A DNA stretch of 64,000 nt from Parachlamydiales bacterium (lineage in GTDB: Bacteria > Chlamydiota > Chlamydiia > Chlamydiales > JABDDJ01): positions 1 to 64,000 of the forward strand of contig JBAZCF010000008.1 in the NCBI GenBank assembly GCA_041671045.1. The letters are read 5' to 3'. Both the position numbers and the translations under genes were made by a program. Below, in pieces: positions 7,020 through 15,460 of the stretch; positions within the stretch are counted from its first letter, which is position 1, and every line of letters starts with the position of its first letter. The notes below the pieces were generated by a model, which saw only the letters and a list, made by a program, of their open reading frames with translations, was not told the DNA's origin and ran no database searches.

Positions 7020-8690
7020 ATGCATTTCTTAAATCGCTTTTTTGGCATTCTTTGCATCCTGTCGTGCCTTGGCTCCATACCTATTCACGCTTCATCGCCT
7101 TCAGCGATTGATCTCAATAAGTTGGCTGCAACAAGTGTTAACGTAGGAACTGGAGACTATTATGAATCTACAATAGATCTCACTATTGCTGAAGGAACAG
7201 ATCTCTTTCTTTTGCAACGAAGCTATCAAACAAAACAGGGAATGGGATGGAAGATTTTGCCCCAAAGCGCTCTTATTTTAGAAAAAGATTCTAAAGGAAC
7301 GGTAGCATATGTGGAAGGTCCTAGCGGAGAGCTTCTCTCCTATCGCGGAAATAATCTTTTTGATAATAAAGAAACCTGTGAAATTGTTTTAGCAGATGGT
7401 ACAAATAGGACGTATCAAAAAGTCGATCGATTGCCTTCTCTACTTGGAGCAAATCTCCTCCCTTCATCGGACAAACAACTAACTTCTTCTGAATACTTTA
7501 CGCTTGTTCAAGAAACATACCCAAGTGGCAATCATCTCTTATTTTCATATGATGGAGATGGAAATCCAAGTTCCATTGAATGGCACAATGCTTCTAACAA
7601 TGATAGTCTTTCTTCAATGAACTTTCATTATGAAGTTGTTGAAGGTAATAATATCGTCAAAGTTGCTACAAACGATGGAGAAGTAATAGAGTATAGTTTT
7701 ACCCCATTTGTCCTTTCAAATGGTTCCAACACTCAAGTCTTGACAGAAGTCCGAGGGTCGCGCGTAGCTCCATGCACATATGATTACCTTGTCAAAAACG
7801 ATTCTTGTTTGCTAGCAAAAAAAACTCTATTAGAGGGAGATTTGGTAGAAATCGACTATGATAAGATAGGCAACGTTTCCACATTAAAGAGATCATATTC
7901 TGGAGATTTTGGAGAGTTTGATGCAACTCGTGCGGTTTTCTATGGAAAAGTAGATGGCAATATTTTAAAGGAGCCAAACGCTTCTCTTTCCGTATTAGAA
8001 GCATTTCTAAAGTCTCAAGCAAATGGAAATAATAAATTAGAATTATATAAAATTTCGGGCTCTTGCAATAATGGCTGTTCTCAGCCACCTCAAGGTCCCC
8101 CTGGCCCTACGGGACCAACTGGACCTGCTGGAGCAGCGGGACCTGCTGGTCCTACTGGAGCAACGGGACCCGCTGGACCTGCCGGACCTACTGGAGCAAC
8201 AGGTGCTACTGGAGCACCGGGACCAGCTGGATTAGGTGTAGTTCCATATGCTTCAATTACCGATGTAACAACGCAAACCCCAGGCACGACAAATCCTACA
8301 ATCGTAACACTGAGTACAAATGAAGTGCTCAATGGGATTACGCATGCTCCCAATACTTCAGCTATTATCTTTCCTACTGCTGGTGTTTACGTGATTACAA
8401 TTTCCTCGCAAGTAGGTGAAACTATCGCTGGTTCAACAAATATCGATTTTTGGATTCGACTAAACGGAGCAGATGTCCCTCGTACAAATAGCAGAACGAA
8501 CGTAACACTCGCAACTGATGTTAGAATTTCTACAATCTCAATTTTAATCCCTCTCAATGCTGGAGATCAGATAGATCTATTCCAGTCTGTAAGTGCTGTT
8601 GGACGTGGAGCTGGTCTCTTAACTATAGCTCCAGTAGGTGAACCAGTCTCTCCATCAGTTGCTCTCTCTATTAGCCTTGTAAGTCAATAG
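7020..8690 (+). CDS. Secreted RHS-like / collagen-like / C1q-like chimera
   Basis: 556 residues from the ATG preceded by AAAGGGC. A signal peptide (MHFLNRFFGILCILSCLGS) is followed by an RHS/YD-type region: INVGTGDYYESTIDLTI-like start, LQRSYQTKQGMGWK, GPSGELLSYRG, YPSGNHLLFSYDGDGNP. At about residues 357-405 there are ~16 GXY triplets (GPPGPTGPTGPAG type) with no break. The last ~150 residues (FPTAGVYVITISSQV, IDFWIRLNGADVPRT, ILIPLNAGDQIDLFQS) fit the C1q/TNF-like trimerising domain of BclA-type proteins. Likely a trimeric surface adhesin. It is cotranscribed with the barrel gene and ends at a strong terminator. Confidence 0.8.
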   Translation: MHFLNRFFGILCILSCLGSIPIHASSPSAIDLNKLAATSVNVGTGDYYESTIDLTIAEGTDLFLLQRSYQTKQGMGWKILPQSALILEKDSKGTVAYVEGPSGELLSYRGNNLFDNKETCEIVLADGTNRTYQKVDRLPSLLGANLLPSSDKQLTSSEYFTLVQETYPSGNHLLFSYDGDGNPSSIEWHNASNNDSLSSMNFHYEVVEGNNIVKVATNDGEVIEYSFTPFVLSNGSNTQVLTEVRGSRVAPCTYDYLVKNDSCLLAKKTLLEGDLVEIDYDKIGNVSTLKRSYSGDFGEFDATRAVFYGKVDGNILKEPNASLSVLEAFLKSQANGNNKLELYKISGSCNNGCSQPPQGPPGPTGPTGPAGAAGPAGPTGATGPAGPAGPTGATGATGAPGPAGLGVVPYASITDVTTQTPGTTNPTIVTLSTNEVLNGITHAPNTSAIIFPTAGVYVITISSQVGETIAGSTNIDFWIRLNGADVPRTNSRTNVTLATDVRISTISILIPLNAGDQIDLFQSVSAVGRGAGLLTIAPVGEPVSPSVALSISLVSQ

Positions 8691-8716
8691 CGTTCTATTA
8701 TTACATTTTAAAGGGC

Positions 8717-8748
8717 AATAAGACCCCACTCGAGAGTGGGGTCTTATT
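8717..8748 (+). terminator. Strong hairpin terminator
   Basis: AATAAGACCCCACT and AGTGGGGTCTTATT form a perfect 14 bp stem around CGAG, 27 bases after the stop of the collagen-like gene, ending in a T-rich flank. It closes the beta-barrel/collagen operon. Confidence 0.85.
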
Positions 8749-9133
8749 TACAAATAGTGGGACGGCAGACAAAGTGGAATCCAATCTACCCCAAAGCAAG
8801 GTGAGGTTACATGATCATGAATCTCCATATATGGTTCCCTACATACAGTGGTCAGGATATAAAAGGCTGAACGCTTCCTATGATAAACTTTAGATAAGGT
8901 TAAGAAAACTAATTAATAAGCTTTGGTGCCTTTATTACCAGCCAACTTCAAATCCTTATCTGGATTCTCCTTATTCAAGATGCTTAGAGATACTTTAATA
9001 GATTTTTCAAAAATCATAGATCCTCAAATAACAGGATATCATCCAGTCTTGAATTTTAAGAGATACATAGAGAATTGCCCATCAAACGAAATCCACAAGC
9101 GTGTCATTCTGACCGATTTTTCCCACCCATAGA
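8749..9133 (+). other. Gene-free stretch
   Basis: No convincing gene or structure. A 69-codon frame (8923-9132) lacks a ribosome site and any recognisable motif and is probably chance or a decayed tail. Confidence 0.4.
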
Positions 9134-9703
9134 TTAATCACTGATTTTAGTAATACCACTAGCGGTATTCCATCCACCAGCAACGGTACTTCCTGTCAAA
9201 GCGTATACTGCACTATCGCTACTGCTCGGCGGATAGGAACTCCAGATGACAGAAATTTCACCACTATCATTTAATTTGAGTTTATACGAAATTATAGACT
9301 CATCTGTTGCAGAAAATTGTGTTGGGCCTGAGTCCCAAGCTCCATTATAGTAAATTCTTCCTTGGAGTGTAGGAAGATTATTAGTATCCAATGTAGTCCA
9401 TATAACTGCAGCATTGCCTGTCCCATTCACTGCAAGTAAAGGGTTAAATGACTGGCTAGGGATAGTTGAAATTGTAGCATTAGACGACCAACCATTTATC
9501 GAATCCCATGTGCTAGTTCTTATTACATAACTAGCATTCGCATTATCATACACGCTCCATATGGATATTATGTTCCCTGTACTGCTTATTCCAGTCATTG
9601 GCTGATCTGCACTAACAAAGGCTAAAAGTTCTGAAGATTCACAGCTGATCATCATCGCTAATACAGCTAACATCGTTCTGAACTGATTTTTAAAAAATCT
9701 CAT
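9134..9703 (-). CDS. Secreted beta-repeat protein, probably shortened
   Basis: 189 residues starting MRFFKNQFRTMLAVLAMM, an export signal, with AAGGA 8 bases before the ATG. The rest has repeat units of about 50 residues centred on NGTGNAAVIWTTLD, STGNIISIWSVYD and DSGEISVIWSSYP, each followed by a Ser/Thr-rich W-containing strand. This is a beta-propeller-like or beta-solenoid pattern. Propellers need more blades than the three visible, so it may be a cut-down member of a larger secreted repeat family. Function unknown; probably extracellular or periplasmic. Confidence 0.65.
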   Translation of the reverse strand: MRFFKNQFRTMLAVLAMMISCESSELLAFVSADQPMTGISSTGNIISIWSVYDNANASYVIRTSTWDSINGWSSNATISTIPSQSFNPLLAVNGTGNAAVIWTTLDTNNLPTLQGRIYYNGAWDSGPTQFSATDESIISYKLKLNDSGEISVIWSSYPPSSSDSAVYALTGSTVAGGWNTASGITKISD

Positions 9704-10078
9704 AAAGTTTTCCTTTTTTTATGCAGTATGCATGCAAAAACCCTCAATAGACAGCAGCAAGAAAACAGAGTCCTACAAAGAGGCTAACCTCTGATTTATC
9801 ACATAAATAACATTATTATCCAATCTTTCAATACCTTGCTTACATTTCTACCATATGCCTAAACTCCAATTAAAAAAAATGAAACCTTGTCAATGGTATA
9901 TCTTACACTGATCAATTAGCTAATAAATAACGAATTATCGTTAAAATTGCAGTTCTACCCCCATCTCTGGAACAGAATATAATCGTCCTTTTAACTAGAG
10001 AAAACTAAGTGCGATGTAATTTTATATTTATTTATACCTTGAAATACTATAACTTCGATTAATTAAAATGAGGGTTTT
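9704..10078 (+). other. Divergent intergenic region
   Basis: AT-rich stretch between two divergent genes, presumably carrying both promoters. I see no clear -35/-10 pair, repeat or small gene. Confidence 0.3.
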
Positions 10079-11329
10079 ATGCAGCCTATAAGTTCAGAAC
10101 AAAACAATTATTTTGATCCATCTGCATTAAAAGCTGCGAAGACGGGCGATTTATCTATCGTTCAAAAATTTATTGAGCGTGGCGGCTGGATTGATATGTC
10201 AGATCCAAAAGGAAATTCGATGCTCTATTATGCAGCTAAAAAAGGACAGCGTGCTGTTGTGCAGTATCTTTTAAAAGCTGGCGCACATCCTTATACAAAT
10301 CTCAAAGGTCAAACCATTCAAGATGTAGCGGTTTCACAAGTAGAAGATATTGTGAAAAAACTTAAAAACCATGCAAGAGATGAGCTCATTGAATCAAAAG
10401 CAGCAAATATCGAAGATTATGACGAAATGATCAGGTTCATAAAAACTCTTCCCACAAAACAAGGCTGTCATGCTTTCTTGAACTATGCTAGGCATCTTGC
10501 CCTTTTTGGTTCTCCAGATGCTCTGTCAAATTTTGATCATTCTATTGAAGGATTAACTCGCGCCAATTTGGCACAAACCCAAATTGAAGCTTATCTTAAC
10601 TGTGGCGATATTGAATCGGCTCGCCGTTGTATTGAAAAAATTCCAGCGACTGATTTCGCTCGCAAACTGCATACTCGTCAAATCGATATTGCTGTGACTC
10701 TATTGAAAGAGCTTGATGCTCAAATGCTTCAGTACCCCGATGATTTTAAGCAAAATATTAAAGAAGGGATTGATACGCTCACTTTCCATATGCTTAAAAA
10801 AGTTTCTAAAGAAAATATGGAATTTGTTTTAGAGACTTTATCAAGCTCAGGATCCTTTAAAAGTGCCCTTTTGCATGCAAATCAATTAGAGGATACATTC
10901 TTAAAAGGCTTTGCTAGGGCTGTCTTATGCTATTCAGGGTTAGATGGATTACCTAAAAAGGCTTTAAAAACTGCTCATAAGGAATGGGAGAAATTATTTC
11001 AAACAGAAATGGAGAAAGTAAAAGTACTTCTTTCTCAAGCAACTAAAACTAATGATTTTTCTGAGGCTTTAGTTTTTATTCAGACAATTGAACATCCGGA
11101 AGTTAGACAGGTTGCGTTTACGAAAGTTGCTTATAATATGTGTAGTGCGGGTCAATACGAAAATGCTTATCAGCTATTAAAAATAGAACAGGAGGGAGCA
11201 CCTCAAGCAAAATACGAATTTTTTTCTGCAATGAGACTTGAAGGCCTTATTAAAATGCTTAAAAATGAAAAAGCAGAAGCAGAATGGGCTACTCTTTTCT
11301 CTACCTTATTAAACACACAAGTTTCTTAA
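10079..11329 (+). CDS. Ankyrin-repeat protein with helical C-terminal region
   Basis: 416 residues, with GAGGG 8 bases before the ATG. Residues ~13-90 contain two to three ankyrin repeats: ALKAAKTGDLSIVQKFIERG, DPKGNSMLYYAAKKGQRAVV then QYLLKAGAHPY, and LKGQTIQDVAVSQ. The remaining ~300 residues are predicted all-helical and look like TPR/Sel1-type pairs (AYLNCGDIESARRCIEKI, FSEALVFIQTI, CSAGQYENAYQLL). No signal peptide. Ankyrin proteins of amoeba-associated bacteria often act inside the host after type III or IV export; that role is inferred. It ends just before a member of the palindrome family. Confidence 0.75.
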   Translation: MQPISSEQNNYFDPSALKAAKTGDLSIVQKFIERGGWIDMSDPKGNSMLYYAAKKGQRAVVQYLLKAGAHPYTNLKGQTIQDVAVSQVEDIVKKLKNHARDELIESKAANIEDYDEMIRFIKTLPTKQGCHAFLNYARHLALFGSPDALSNFDHSIEGLTRANLAQTQIEAYLNCGDIESARRCIEKIPATDFARKLHTRQIDIAVTLLKELDAQMLQYPDDFKQNIKEGIDTLTFHMLKKVSKENMEFVLETLSSSGSFKSALLHANQLEDTFLKGFARAVLCYSGLDGLPKKALKTAHKEWEKLFQTEMEKVKVLLSQATKTNDFSEALVFIQTIEHPEVRQVAFTKVAYNMCSAGQYENAYQLLKIEQEGAPQAKYEFFSAMRLEGLIKMLKNEKAEAEWATLFSTLLNTQVS

Positions 11330-11345
11330 CAACTTTCAAGATAGG

Positions 11346-11359
11346 GGGCAGGCCTGCCC
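11346..11359 (+). repeat. GGGCAGGCCTGCCC palindrome, copy 3
   Basis: Perfect 14 bp palindrome, 16 bases past the stop of the ankyrin gene. Member of the dispersed GGTCAGGCCTGACC-like family and a possible terminator. Confidence 0.55.
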
Positions 11360-11386
11360 ACTTTCACTTTATGTTAGCAAGCGATT

Positions 11387-11737
11387 TTAAGAAAAAAGCT
11401 TTGCAAATTCATCATGAGATTGATTGTAGTTAAATCCAATGTCATGTGCCTGCATACTTCCATACTCTTTTTTATTGTACATAGGTGTGTTTTGAAACGG
11501 GATGAAACATACCATTGAGAAGCGGCCTATACGCGCTGTTTTCTTTGTGGCGACTACACGATGGTATAAAGCTTTTAAATTACCTTTCGATAATAGTTGA
11601 AGTCGTACTGCAGGGATGATCACTGTCTGTTTATCTTCTACTGGCATTTTGTGGAAGTGGTCATAATAAAATCTCATTGATTCTGCTAAATTATTCATTC
11701 GGTAGCCGCAAGTTAAGAGCAACAACGTCCCCAACAT
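11387..11737 (-). pseudogene. 2-oxoglutarate/Fe(II) oxygenase, C-terminal fragment
   Basis: The frame has LKALYHRVVATKK, then RIGRFSMVCFIPFQNTPM and ends NYNQSHDEFAKLF. The spaced H...RxS motif with a following hydrophobic FIPF strand is how isopenicillin-N-synthase-type oxygenases bind iron (second His) and 2-oxoglutarate (Arg-x-Ser). The HxD half and all the N-terminal ~180 residues are missing, and a stop lies about 20 codons upstream of the ATG. It is best read as a 5'-truncated remnant. It could instead be a short orphan with a hydrophobic N-terminus. Confidence 0.45.
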
Positions 11738-12079
11738 ACTAAAGTATAAAATAGAAAGGATAAAGGCTAAAGTGACTGGTGACTGGGATCAGTAATTGGG
11801 TTCAGGCCCGCAATTCTGAAATCAGGAGAAATTGAAAACAGCCAAAGATATGTGATTCAAAAAAGGCTTAAAATAGCGGGTAATTGGTGGAAGACAGAAA
11901 CAGCAGAACATATGCTATTCTTAAGGACGTTGAGGGCAAATAATGATTGGTCTCGCGATTGAAGCTAACTACTTAATATTTATAAAATCACTCAGCAATA
12001 ATCGCACTAGAAGTTAAATAGTTGAAATTATTAATCATAATATGTTATAATATTATTTTATTTTAATACAGGTAATGTA
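11738..12079 (+). other. Intergenic region with a palindrome variant
   Basis: At 11793-11815, AATTG...GGTTCAGGCCCG...CAATT is a diverged member of the dispersed palindrome family. The remainder is AT-rich and ends in a promoter for the next gene. No coding frame stands out. Confidence 0.4.
12022..12051 (+). promoter_or_regulatory. Sigma-70-type promoter
   Basis: TTGAAA (12022-12027) and TATAAT (12046-12051) are separated by 18 bases, and the -10 lies 28 bases before the ATG of the next gene. Good consensus, but in AT-rich DNA chance matches occur. Confidence 0.55.
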
Positions 12080-12943
12080 ATGTATCCTTTAGGCTTTGAT
12101 CCCCATCACTCAGACATAAATGCCTTTCTTTTAAACGGCATCACCCTATCTGAAAATCAAATTGAAAAATCGATTAATCTATATTTAAAACATATAGATA
12201 ATATGGATAATGCTCTATATGTTACGCCCCAGGGATATCTAGAATTAAATTTCATTTGGAAAACTTGTTACTACTTTTTAAATTTTTTTAACTTGGCAAA
12301 ACAAACTAAAAATGTTGCAATAGAGTCATATTTGCTTCAAATGCTAGAGTACTCTGTCATAGAAAAAATATCATTACCTGAAGAAACCCAAAAAAAAATT
12401 GCTACTTTTGGTTGGTCTAAAGACGCTCCAAAATATGTAAAAAAAGCTCTACGCTGTTTAGTTAAAGAGAACTTTGATAAAGACGACATAAAATACTCAG
12501 TTCCTAAAGTTACACTGCAGGGAAAACGTCTAAGAGTCATTCAAGCATCGTTATTAGAATTTCACAAAACAAAACCATGGATAGATCCGAAACTTATTGG
12601 TATTGCTAATACAGTAGAGACTTTAGATATTTTTGGTGCATCTTATATAAGATACTTTTCTGATTCAAAAAAATCTTTTCAAGTTGTTCTAGATCTACTT
12701 CATATAGACGAAGAGAATAATAATTTTGAAGAAAGAAATGGAAGAATATTTTTTAAACGCTTCGATGATCCCCACGATTTGTATAGTTTCATATTTCAAC
12801 ATCAAAAAGAAATTCCAGAAAAATCTAGATCACTTGTTTTAAGAATTTTTGCCTGTTTTGATTTAACAAAAGTAAATAGAGTTTCTGGTGCCGAAAACAA
12901 TTTTCCTAAATTATATAGAGATCTAAGTAAATTAGTAGTTTGA
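12080..12943 (+). CDS. Hypothetical protein
   Basis: 287 residues, with AGGTAA before the ATG and a good promoter upstream. The sequence is helical and soluble, starting MYPLGFDPHHSDINAFLLNG, with a Lys-rich middle (KKIATFGWSKDAPKYVKKAL). There is no signal peptide, membrane helix or motif I recognise. It lies in the accessory zone between palindrome elements and is preceded and followed by decayed DNA, so it may be a horizontally acquired or effector gene. No function can be assigned. Confidence 0.65.
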   Translation: MYPLGFDPHHSDINAFLLNGITLSENQIEKSINLYLKHIDNMDNALYVTPQGYLELNFIWKTCYYFLNFFNLAKQTKNVAIESYLLQMLEYSVIEKISLPEETQKKIATFGWSKDAPKYVKKALRCLVKENFDKDDIKYSVPKVTLQGKRLRVIQASLLEFHKTKPWIDPKLIGIANTVETLDIFGASYIRYFSDSKKSFQVVLDLLHIDEENNNFEERNGRIFFKRFDDPHDLYSFIFQHQKEIPEKSRSLVLRIFACFDLTKVNRVSGAENNFPKLYRDLSKLVV

Positions 12944-13109
12944 GTAATCATTTTAACGATGACACGTAAGCAATTTCTGGCTTAGATTTTTCATTTCCTA
13001 GAATAATTTCTTTCAAGCCTGTTGGAAACATGTCATATTTCATTAATTGCTTTATCATGCCTACAGAATATTATAGACCCGTAATTTCCGCGATTATGGG
13101 GTCCTAATC

Positions 13110-13127
13110 GGGGTCAGGTTTGCCCCC
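13110..13127 (+). repeat. GGGGTCAGGTTTGCCCCC palindrome variant, copy 5
   Basis: Imperfect member of the dispersed GGGGTCAGGCCTGACCCC-like family, in gene-free DNA. Confidence 0.45.
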
Positions 13128-13630
13128 TTTCTTATTACACCTCTGCCTCCATCCAATTGAAAAAATCAATTGATTCTTTTACATTCAATTCATTCATCTT
13201 AAAGGAAAGTTTCCATGGAGCGTTTTAGCCCACACTTTGAATAACTCAGTCTTCTCAAACGTTTGAATATGTGCGATGGAAAAACTAATGCCAAGACTCA
13301 CTTTCCTGGCCTATTTTGAAGATGACTCTGCAGTAGTGAGCCATTATACAAACGGTAAAGTTTTGGCTATTTGTGAGCCCTGGGCACTCAGGGAATTCAT
13401 TCCTAGGGCTCTTTAATGACCACTGATTCTTCACTTTAAACACACATTCTTTAGCAAAGGCAGCTTGGCTTCCTATAAAGTATTCAAAACATCAACAGAC
13501 CAACAACACTACGACGTAGGCATATATGGAATCCAAGCTGAGAAAAAAAATCTCAAGTGCTAGTTCTTCGGCCAACAATGGATTCAGTCACAACACCTTG
13601 TTGGCAACGAAACTCATTAATATAAGTGAT

Positions 13631-13652
13631 AGGGGGTAAGGTCTGCCCTGCC
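13631..13652 (+). repeat. AGGGGGTAAGGTCTGCCC palindrome variant, copy 6
   Basis: Imperfect member of the same family, 16 bases beyond the stop of the minus-strand serine hydrolase; possibly part of its terminator. Confidence 0.45.
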
Positions 13653-13667
13653 TTTATTTACCTCAAG

Positions 13668-14987
13668 TTAGGGAGATATATTTAAATACTTGTTGAATAT
13701 ACTTACTATTCCCTCGAAACCTCTATCACTGACAGGGTACTGAATTAATATTTCTTTTAAAGCTTGTTGATCAGCCTCTTGGCGATTCATGGAGGAGGAG
13801 TTAACCAATTCGTCGATTCGTGATTGAATGATTGGTTCTACACGATCCCAATCGTATCCAACGTGAGTGAGTACTATTAGACTTAACTCTTCTGAGGGCA
13901 CATAAATATTGCGAACCGATCCTGATGAATGATTAAGAGCGATACCAAATTTGGACTTATCTCTAGCTATGCCATAGCCATAACCATATCCTGAAGGACC
14001 TTTTGAATGAGGATAGATAAATTGTTCATATAATTCCTTTGGAATGCAGCAATGGTCTCTATGTACACCAAGATTCCATTTTAAAAGATCGATTGCTGTT
14101 GAGACTATAGAGACACCTCCCCCCTTACCGATGTCATCTAAATCTTCAATTGTATAAATCTCTTGAGATTTAGATAGGGGGTTGTATTTCATAGATTTTA
14201 ACAAACATCTAGTCTCTTTTTGCTTTCGTAATGAACTTTCTGTCCCTTGATCAACAGCCCAAGTATCATGCATTCCTAATTCTTTAAATAAATATTTGTT
14301 CATATAGTCTTTTGCAGGCATTTTTGTAATATTTTGAATTACCTCGGTTAGCAAAGTGTAACTTGTATTGTTATATGCTTCAGAGGTTCCTGGCTCAAAA
14401 TTCAGGGGCTGTCCCTCGATGATCTTTAATATTTCCCACGTTTCATGGTGTTTTTTGCTGAAGTCTTTACCTTCTATGTCTTTTTCAAAAAATGCAGGAT
14501 AACTAGTATATTCGGGTAATCCGGATCGATGAGAAAGCATTTGATGTATTGTGATTTTATTTGCCCAATCAGGTACTTTTCCATTCCATACTTTATCGGT
14601 TGCGGGAAGAAAGTGGATCAAAGCGCTATTGATTGCTTCTTTAGTTTTCTGTAAACGAATCTCATCAGTTGTTCCTGACGCATTATCATAGATGGCTTTT
14701 AGAACAGCGATGGCTATCATCTGCTTTCCGGTAGATGCTAAAAGATATTGTCCACCTAATCCTTGGCATGGGTCTAATTTATCATTTGAATTGTCTAGTA
14801 AAACAACTTGTTGAGTGCCTTTCGCTATTAGTACAGTGCCATCCAACTTACCTTCATTTTGCATTTTAAGTATAGGCTCGAGGGCTTCTTGAAAAGATAG
14901 AGTGGTTGAGTTTTCTGCTTCGAGTAATGCATAACCACATAACACTACTTGGAAAAAATAAGCGATTGCCCATGTGTATTTTGACAT
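13668..14987 (-). CDS. Exported serine hydrolase, class C beta-lactamase/PBP-like
   Basis: 439 residues with a signal peptide (MSKYTWAIAYFFQVVLCGYA) and AGGTGAGG before the ATG. The three family motifs are visible: S85-T-G-K88 (nucleophile and base in LLASTGKQM), Y205-N-N207 in SEAYNNTSY, and a late HSSGS in place of K-T-G/H-x-G. The surrounding MLSHRSGLPEYTSY and GGGVSIVSTAIDLLKW blocks are also typical. These enzymes act on D-Ala peptides, esters or beta-lactams; the sequence does not say which. Likely periplasmic, which is notable in a lineage with reduced peptidoglycan. Confidence 0.85.
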   Translation of the reverse strand: MSKYTWAIAYFFQVVLCGYALLEAENSTTLSFQEALEPILKMQNEGKLDGTVLIAKGTQQVVLLDNSNDKLDPCQGLGGQYLLASTGKQMIAIAVLKAIYDNASGTTDEIRLQKTKEAINSALIHFLPATDKVWNGKVPDWANKITIHQMLSHRSGLPEYTSYPAFFEKDIEGKDFSKKHHETWEILKIIEGQPLNFEPGTSEAYNNTSYTLLTEVIQNITKMPAKDYMNKYLFKELGMHDTWAVDQGTESSLRKQKETRCLLKSMKYNPLSKSQEIYTIEDLDDIGKGGGVSIVSTAIDLLKWNLGVHRDHCCIPKELYEQFIYPHSKGPSGYGYGYGIARDKSKFGIALNHSSGSVRNIYVPSEELSLIVLTHVGYDWDRVEPIIQSRIDELVNSSSMNRQEADQQALKEILIQYPVSDRGFEGIVSIFNKYLNISP

Positions 14988-15460
14988 GCCTCACCTAAGC
15001 TATGCTCTATTGAAATACGCATTTAATAGCATTTGCTGGAATTTCTAGGTGAATTATGATACTTATTATCCTTCCTCGGTATTTCAGCAAGTACATAACA
15101 CGCTCGATAAACAGAGTTTTAACTACTTTGTCCTTGGATTTAGTTTGTCCGTGATCATTTTGACGCTGCTAACATGGCCTGTTGCTGCTGCACGTTTCTA
15201 GCATTTGCGTGTGCAGGGTTTTTCTGGTTTATCTACCATTGGAACTTGTTGAATTTTGATTTGAAATATTAAATAAAAGGTGACTGATCACTCAATCATC
15301 TATCACTTCGATACTACGCTAGTTTACCACTTGCGTGTATCAACTCAGCGACCTTCTATTAATAAACGCGTACTTTCTATTTATCTCCTATTTATTGAGT
15401 TGATAAAATCAAACTAGCAAGATAAAATAACTTAGTTTCATTTTAGGGTTAATTAAATTT
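14988..15460 (+). other. Divergent intergenic region
   Basis: Contains the short membrane-protein remnant described separately (15049-15201). The final ~100 bases are AT-rich and presumably hold the promoter for the 634-residue orphan. Nothing else recognisable. Confidence 0.3.
15049..15201 (+). pseudogene. Membrane-protein C-terminal remnant
   Basis: A 50-codon frame reads NTLDKQSFNYFVLGFSLSV then IILTLLTWPVAAARF-stop: one hydrophobic helix ending in a WPxAAxxR boundary. The pattern resembles C-terminal membrane helices appended to some serine hydrolases. With no N-terminal part it is a decayed tail. Weak evidence. Confidence 0.3.

Larger units (their letters stand above)
12944..13667 (+). 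other. Gene-poor stretch with small remnant frames
   Basis: Two short frames may be gene remnants. One is on the minus strand (12949-13066), reading IKQLMKYDMFPTGLKEIILG then NEKSKPEIAYVSSLK-stop. The other is on the plus strand (13276-13416), 46 codons, LTFLAYFEDDSAVVSHYTNG then KVLAICEPW. Neither has a ribosome site or a family I recognise. Palindrome copies 5 and 6 lie at 13110 and 13631. Confidence 0.4.

Noticed and set aside
8090..8353. Minus-strand frame of 87 codons, Pro/Val/Gly-rich
   Set aside because: It is the antisense of the collagen-like GXY repeats; the repeat keeps the opposite strand open.
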